Assembly: GCA_045531895.1 (NCBI GenBank)
Contig: JAZSEW010000070.1
Span: 27,627 to 91,626 of the forward strand
Source: SIG299 sp045531895
GTDB lineage: Bacteria; Bacillota; Clostridia; Lachnospirales; Lachnospiraceae
Length of the DNA stretch: 64,000 bases
Direction: 5' to 3'
In this document: piece after piece, positions 60,201-64,000 of the stretch
Layout of the letters: every line of letters begins with the position of its first letter
Numbering within the stretch: the first letter of the stretch is position 1
Program-made: the position numbers and the translations under genes
The notes under the pieces: generated by a model
The model's input: only the letters and a program-made list of their open reading frames with translations
The model's database searches: none
Told to the model about the DNA's origin: nothing

Positions 60201-61744
60201 CCATCGGCATGTTTTACGGCGAAACTGATGCCCATGATGTTGCAAACCGGGAAGCCGCGCTTCTTTCCCTGAAGGATTTTGGTCTGCAAGACTTAAACAT
60301 CGACCTCTCAGATTATTCCACCGACCGGGAGTGGTGGGAAAACGGTGCATTCTACGACGAAGAAAAAAACTGCTACTATGTGGTTTATGTCCTTTCCGCT
60401 CAGGCAGAAGTTTCTGACGGTCCGGGGATTTTGTTTGTAACAGTTCCTGCCGACCAGCCGGAGAATTATACGATTTTACCCGTTGGCGGTGCCGGAGAAC
60501 TTGCATCCTCGGCTTTATGGTTTGATGTCCCGGTAAAAGTCGGTACCAACATTTATTTTAACAGCGGACACCATTCTGCACCAATGTGGTTCATCGACAC
60601 CACCACGATGCGGCTGAACTCCCTTGCCTATATCAATGAAGCATTGACCGCACGGGCAAGTGCTTACTTAAGCAGCAAGGGCATGGGAACCTCCTGTGAT
60701 GCCATCTACCACATAGAAGGTCAGATGGGTGACCATGTGGTATTTTCCGCAGAAATCAGCCACGCCTTTGATATCGGACTTCCATACTTTACGGTTTACT
60801 TTGTGTACCACAACAACCGCGTTGTTGGAGAACTGCCTCTGGTAGCAGAATACATACAGGAGCATACACTTCCTTTGCGAAATGGAATACTTACTGCGGA
60901 GGAAGAGGTGATTCGTCTGACCCTGGATGAATTTGTGCAGGCTGCCACGGAATGTTTTGATACCTATTATAACTCACCATCCGGCGATTATGAAAACAAA
61001 CCATACCATATTACCTCCGTTCACATGACCGCTCCAAACACAGCCCAGATAGAATTCCAAATCACAGAATCTGAGGAATTTAACGTATACACCGATGGCA
61101 ACGCCACTCTGGAATATGATTTTGCAAAAGGAGCATGGTACGTACGTTTTTACCGGGAATACCCACCGGATTATCTGGCTGCCCTTGGCACGTTTCCAAC
61201 CATTGCAGCAGAAGAAGTTATCGTTTCTGAGCTGAACTACAATCTGGCGGCCATTGATGAAGAAGCGCTCCCCCGCTTTTCTGAACTAACAAGAGCCGGT
61301 GGCAAAGTCATCGGAGAAACTTCCGATTCCATAAACACCGGAATGTTTTACACCATCTCTTTCAACGGCATCGAGTACTTTTTCGTAGGAGACCAAAGTT
61401 CCTCCCGGGATGACAGAGCATGGCATCTTGCTATCACCTCCCCGGACTATCCACTGTCCGGTGGAGCAAAGGCAGGCATGACGACAGAGGAACTACTTGC
61501 CCTGTATCCGGACCTTGCAAAAACAGAACTTGACTGGGATGATGTTATATTTCAGGCACTTTACGGTCCGTCCATGTTTAATTTCCGGGATGACCAGTTT
61601 CCCGCAAGCTTCTTAAAAAAATACGATTATGCCTACACTGCTTATCTGGAAAAAGGACACGATGGACTTCCTGTCTGTATCGCCTTTTTAATCAAAGATA
61701 CCACGGTTTCCGCCATCACCGTTTACATGCCGACTGCAGACTAA
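57212..61744 (+). CDS. Giant BlaR1-type M56 receptor protein with repeated extracellular domains
   Basis: A 1510-residue protein. Residues 1-380 form a MecR1/BlaR1 module: membrane helices, a long acidic loop, YHEFTHIRRFD (zinc protease) and WFNPFVWAMYYFFNRDIELS. After a helix near 390, over 1,100 extracellular residues have a Thr/Pro linker (TATPAPTTVPF) and repeats: RFPTMQSLKNYVETVCT is echoed by RFPTLASVIEYMETICT, and each copy ends with a beta-rich IWYVDDLF or TWKVASHEY segment. No penicillin-binding signature was seen. ATG 57212 is preferred over 57200 because GGAG lies six bases before it. Inference: a sensor for an envelope or extracellular ligand. Confidence 0.82.
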   Translation: MTLLKMSIYGAVIILAIILIRAFTLHKLPKKTFLILWSVALLRLLVPFEIASEYSVYSLVPEEIAGQLSDMSESITEPLSDTLFTEQETEVGNTAPGSNVLNNEVLSLEEAIQNLPQSQYREQEISSSNETKADQNTDNPIYLPTEDLTTDAIPLPNVEQNPPADVVDIIIKEQPTPADRLFNSPIHVAWLTGTLLCAVFFLFFYIRAYIEFADATPVTDEYAKDFFKHHWTNRVIYLRQSDKISAPLTYGIFRPVILLPKKMDWENHDQIDYVLYHEFTHIRRFDLIPKLLMAVALCIHWFNPFVWAMYYFFNRDIELSCDECVVNYYEKNHTKADYARALISMEEKKSRITPLCNNFSKNAIEERITAIMKLKKTTIGMIVVGIVIVTTVIITLTTSAKQPEAAVTDGPTATPAPTTVPFKMINFESGEFDEKELAKTLWQRYEEFAAVYNTCINKSMNKDPYTEKDFVEIEIDLDKLIRVERYLPVADSRFPTMQSLKNYVETVCTKEGSDFFLSSTFLNMYHPDDGYEWAPKYVEQNGVLYTKPYDMQAPLLYTAGEPTVYRGEVFFYLLEDNRVAMYAGNNPTGSIYRTYFKQENGIWYVDDLFLDIPGIPDKDGNTLYRFSVPMEELAGAESDNSGAEATLPPENTLTQEEAETIATKTFSTYMTMYEEFFYTSLACADILSADDWVTINGEGGYTKVIDERFPTLASVIEYMETICTAEFAEDLRNKNWHMDSGIPTLAELNGELYTYTYDFPGPRPQYRFININYDQADTITLEYHGYVDTYINVWETGTMTLKRIDGTWKVASHEYAYNHNPYFDAYNGEKLHYLDCTIPGYDSPTICNDIVFYRADEEETLDEVLIAMKTAILERLTIPANNRSFTITSYDVSAQSYETLIETAAWRLPVLEGYYAFEGIDLVTMENRLKKGITDDAGRVPFLAQGSEEVFYFILLREGDVYRLQREESANGMIERGWTFQTNTSSIPLWQEIARSAIGMFYGETDAHDVANREAALLSLKDFGLQDLNIDLSDYSTDREWWENGAFYDEEKNCYYVVYVLSAQAEVSDGPGILFVTVPADQPENYTILPVGGAGELASSALWFDVPVKVGTNIYFNSGHHSAPMWFIDTTTMRLNSLAYINEALTARASAYLSSKGMGTSCDAIYHIEGQMGDHVVFSAEISHAFDIGLPYFTVYFVYHNNRVVGELPLVAEYIQEHTLPLRNGILTAEEEVIRLTLDEFVQAATECFDTYYNSPSGDYENKPYHITSVHMTAPNTAQIEFQITESEEFNVYTDGNATLEYDFAKGAWYVRFYREYPPDYLAALGTFPTIAAEEVIVSELNYNLAAIDEEALPRFSELTRAGGKVIGETSDSINTGMFYTISFNGIEYFFVGDQSSSRDDRAWHLAITSPDYPLSGGAKAGMTTEELLALYPDLAKTELDWDDVIFQALYGPSMFNFRDDQFPASFLKKYDYAYTAYLEKGHDGLPVCIAFLIKDTTVSAITVYMPTAD

Positions 61745-61797
61745 ACAACCTAACTTTTTGATTACCTACATTTTATAGATATTTTTCAATTAAATTA

Positions 61798-61827
61798 TTG
61801 ACGAACCCCCTGTTTATCCTGTATAAT
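61798..61827 (+). promoter_or_regulatory. Promoter of pckA
   Basis: TTGACG (61798-61803), 18-base spacer, TATAAT (61822-61827). The leader is about 65 bases to the ATG, with AGAGGTAACAG near the start. Confidence 0.75.
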
Positions 61828-61896
61828 ATGGGATAAATTAACATGGGTGTCTAGGGCATTCTGTTAAAAATATTATGAAAAGAGGTAACAGACAAA

Positions 61897-63501
61897 ATGG
61901 CAAACATTGATTTAACAAAGTATGGCATCGTTGGTAGTACAGAAATCGTACACAACCCTTCCTTCGAAGTATTATTTGAAGAAGAAACAAAGGCTGACTT
62001 AACAGGCTATGAGGTTGGTCAGGTAACTGAGCTTGGCGCAGTTAACGTTATGACCGGTATCTACACAGGTCGTTCCCCTAAGGATAAGTACATCGTTATG
62101 GATGAAAACTCCAAGGACACTGTTTGGTGGACAACCGATGAATACAAGAACGACAACCACCCAATGACAGAAGAAACATGGGCAGTTTGTAAGGATCTTG
62201 CTGTAAAGGAACTTTCCAACAAGAAGTTATTCGTAGTTGATGCTTTCTGTGGTGCAAACGCAGACACAAGACTCAACGTTCGTTTCATCATGGAAGTAGC
62301 TTGGCAGGCGCATTTCGTAAAGAACATGTTCATCCAGCCATCTGCTGAAGAGCTTGAAAAGTTCGAGCCAGATTTCATCGTTTACAACGCTTCCAAGGCT
62401 AAGGTTGAAAACTTCAAGGAATTAGGACTTAACTCCGAAACCGTTGCTGCATTCAACATCACAAGCAAGGAACAGGTTATCTTAAATACATGGTACGGCG
62501 GCGAAATGAAGAAGGGTATGTTCTCTATGATGAACTACTACCTCCCCTTGAAGGGCATCGCTTCCATGCACTGCTCCGCTAACACCGATATGAACGGCGA
62601 AAACACCGCTCTCTTCTTCGGTCTCTCCGGTACCGGTAAGACCACCCTTTCCACCGATCCTAAGCGTCTCCTCATCGGCGACGACGAACACGGCTGGGAC
62701 GACAACGGTGTATTCAACTTCGAAGGCGGCTGCTACGCTAAGGTTATCAACCTCGATAAAGATTCCGAGCCCGATATCTACAACGCTATCAAGAAGAACG
62801 CTCTTCTCGAAAACGTTACTCTCGACGAAAACGGCAAGATCGATTTCGCTGATAAGAGCGTTACCGAAAACACCCGTGTTTCCTACCCCATCAACCACAT
62901 CAACAACATCGTTCGTCCCGTTTCTGCAGCTCCTGCAGCTAAGAACGTAATCTTCCTTTCTGCTGATGCATTCGGTGTTCTCCCCCCTGTTTCGATTCTT
63001 ACTCCCGAACAGGCTCAGTACTACTTCCTTTCCGGCTTCACTGCTAAGCTCGCAGGTACCGAACGCGGAATCAAGGAACCCACTCCTACCTTCTCTGCTT
63101 GCTTCGGTCAGGCGTTCCTCGAACTCCACCCCACCAAGTATGCTGAAGAACTCGTTAAGAAGATGGAAGTTAGCGGCGCAAAGGCTTACCTCGTAAACAC
63201 CGGCTGGAACGGCACCGGTAAGCGTATCTCCATTAAGGATACCCGTGGTATCATCGACGGCATCCTCAACGGCGACATTGCTAACGCTCCTACCAAGAAG
63301 ATCCCTTACTTCGATTTCGAAGTTCCCACCGAACTTCCCGGCGTTGACAGCGGCATTCTCGATCCTCGCGATACCTATGCAAACGCTTCCGAATGGGAAG
63401 AAAAGGCAAAGGATCTCGCATCCAGATTCATCAAGAACTTTGTTAAGTACACCGGCAACGATGCAGGCAAAGCACTTGTTGAAGCAGGTCCCAAGCTCTA
63501 A
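61897..63501 (+). CDS. pckA: Phosphoenolpyruvate carboxykinase (ATP), mosaic codon use
   Basis: A 534-residue enzyme that interconverts oxaloacetate and PEP using ATP; in gut Firmicutes it often works toward oxaloacetate. Seen: the oxaloacetate motif TGIYTGRSPKDKYIV, the kinase-1a loop FGLSGTGKTTLSTDP, and metal site LIGDDEHGWDDNG. Codon use changes inside the gene: before about 62,530 Leu is TTA in 6 of 12 and CTC in 1; after it Leu is CTC in 18 of 26 and TTA in none, with Thr ACC dominant. The protein remains continuous. The second half matches the style of the DNA after the gene, not before it. Confidence 0.93.
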   Translation: MANIDLTKYGIVGSTEIVHNPSFEVLFEEETKADLTGYEVGQVTELGAVNVMTGIYTGRSPKDKYIVMDENSKDTVWWTTDEYKNDNHPMTEETWAVCKDLAVKELSNKKLFVVDAFCGANADTRLNVRFIMEVAWQAHFVKNMFIQPSAEELEKFEPDFIVYNASKAKVENFKELGLNSETVAAFNITSKEQVILNTWYGGEMKKGMFSMMNYYLPLKGIASMHCSANTDMNGENTALFFGLSGTGKTTLSTDPKRLLIGDDEHGWDDNGVFNFEGGCYAKVINLDKDSEPDIYNAIKKNALLENVTLDENGKIDFADKSVTENTRVSYPINHINNIVRPVSAAPAAKNVIFLSADAFGVLPPVSILTPEQAQYYFLSGFTAKLAGTERGIKEPTPTFSACFGQAFLELHPTKYAEELVKKMEVSGAKAYLVNTGWNGTGKRISIKDTRGIIDGILNGDIANAPTKKIPYFDFEVPTELPGVDSGILDPRDTYANASEWEEKAKDLASRFIKNFVKYTGNDAGKALVEAGPKL

Positions 63502-63512
63502 GCCATACACAC

Positions 63513-63548
63513 AAAAAGGACGGAACAATGTTCCGTCCTTTCTTTTTT
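63513..63548 (+). terminator. Terminator of pckA
   Basis: AAAGGACGGAACA pairs with TGTTCCGTCCTTTC around a short loop, then TTTTTT. Confidence 0.9.
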
Positions 63549-63565
63549 AGCGACAATTTCACAGC

Positions 63566-63593
63566 AAAAACGCGCTATCAAGCGCGTTTTTGC
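63566..63593. terminator. Second strong hairpin, bidirectional
   Basis: AAAAACGCGCT-atca-AGCGCGTTTTT is a perfect 11-bp stem with U-runs on both strands. From 63595 to 63716 only a partial dyad is seen (CGGCGTACGATTGTACG, GTCAGCCG), no gene. Confidence 0.75.
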
Positions 63594-63716
63594 TTGCAGA
63601 CCGAGAAAAACGAAGTTATTTTTTGCGAAAAGCGAGCGTCGGCGTACGATTGTACGTCAGCCGAGTTTTTCGTGAAAGTGCATGAAAATACAATAAAAAT
63701 TAACACCTTATAAAAA

Positions 63717-63760
63717 ACAAGATATGCTTCCGATTTGAATTTTGGAAGCATATCTTTTCT
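63717..63760 (-). terminator. Terminator of ilvN
   Basis: GATATGCTTCC and GGAAGCATATC around a 12-base loop; U-runs on both sides. It lies 56 bases after the ilvN stop. Confidence 0.8.
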
Positions 63761-63815
63761 TGTTCTGTTTTTTTCTTTCAGGCACGTAAAGAACGAGTTT
63801 TTCCTCGGTCTGAAA

Positions 63816-64000
63816 TTATGCCTTTTGCATTATATTGTTTCCGCGTTCAAGCGCTACAACACCTGTACGGCACATTTCGACAATGCCGTGGGGGCGCATA
63901 ACCTCGATGAAAGCATCGATTTTGAGCGGTTCGCCCGTCACCTCCACACACATATAATCGGTATTATAATCCACAATACGTGCGCGGTATATTTCTGCCG
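63816..64000 (-). CDS. ilvN: Acetolactate synthase small subunit, C-terminal part
   Basis: The frame from the right edge to TAA 63816-63818 gives 61 residues: YRARIVDYNTDYMCVEVTGE, KIDAFIEVMRPHGIVEMCRT and GVVALERGNNIMQKA. This is the C-terminal half of the regulatory subunit that binds valine and controls acetolactate synthase (branched-chain amino acids). Its N-terminus is outside the window. CGC, CCC, GGC and GCG codons are frequent, unlike the left 62 kb, so it may come from a different genome. Confidence 0.85.
   Translation of the reverse strand, partial: AEIYRARIVDYNTDYMCVEVTGEPLKIDAFIEVMRPHGIVEMCRTGVVALERGNNIMQKA

Noticed and set aside
62482..63528. Long open frame (348 codons) antisense to pckA
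   Set aside because: It arises from the strong C-ending codon bias of the second half of pckA; no ribosome site and the plus-strand product is certain.

Overview
The window looks like a chromosome segment of a motile, anaerobic, low-GC Firmicute, most likely a gut Lachnospiraceae of the Roseburia/Agathobacter/Eubacterium kind. This is inferred from gene style and content: several flagellins with sigma-D promoters, strong GGAGG ribosome sites, T-box control, rubrerythrin, desulfoferrodoxin, rubredoxin and flavodiiron genes, and ATP-dependent PEP carboxykinase. No rRNA or tRNA gene was seen.

Layout. 1-5 kb: an ABC transporter operon, a stand-alone dnaK paralogue and small membrane/GNAT genes. 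4.8-6.9 kb: argS behind a leader encoding a 20-residue peptide rich in arginine and ending in a terminator, an apparent ribosome-mediated attenuator. 6.9-13.6 kb: a HigBA-like toxin-antitoxin pair, acetyltransferases, an Fpg-like protein without the catalytic proline, a WYL regulator and three decayed loci (DUF3788-like, an unidentified gene, and a collapsed ECF sigma/RsiV pair). 13.6-26 kb: plsC, degV, mscL, rubrerythrin, desulfoferrodoxin, a LytTR-DUF3021-ABC system with a 21-bp-spaced direct repeat, T-box-controlled thrS lacking the TGS domain, a glycosyltransferase, an aldolase-like gene, rubredoxin and a flavodiiron protein. 26-32 kb: two chemoreceptors, a membrane protein and an AraC regulator.

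33-51 kb is a motility island with four flagellins. Its centre is the main discovery: flagellin 2 (minus strand, expressed orientation) and flagellin 3 (plus strand, lacking promoter, start codon and first 13 codons) face away from each other across a 1.6-kb segment. That segment carries a sigma-D promoter, the 5' leader, the first 13 codons of flagellin, and a tyrosine recombinase gene with its own terminator. Identical 16-bp sites in inverted orientation bound the segment inside the flagellin coding sequence. Inversion would give flagellin 3 a promoter and start in perfect reading frame and disconnect flagellin 2: an apparent flagellin phase/antigen switch. FliS-like chaperone, an MCP-PilZ fusion, a fourth flagellin and a 1026-residue motility-associated protein follow.

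51-61.7 kb: a DUF885 lipoprotein and two BlaI/BlaR1-type regulator-protease pairs, one with an apparent in-frame nonsense codon near its 3' end and one encoding a 1510-residue receptor-like protein. 61.8-64 kb: pckA, whose codon use changes abruptly near position 62,530, followed by a partial ilvN; the right end may be recombinant DNA or an assembly chimera.
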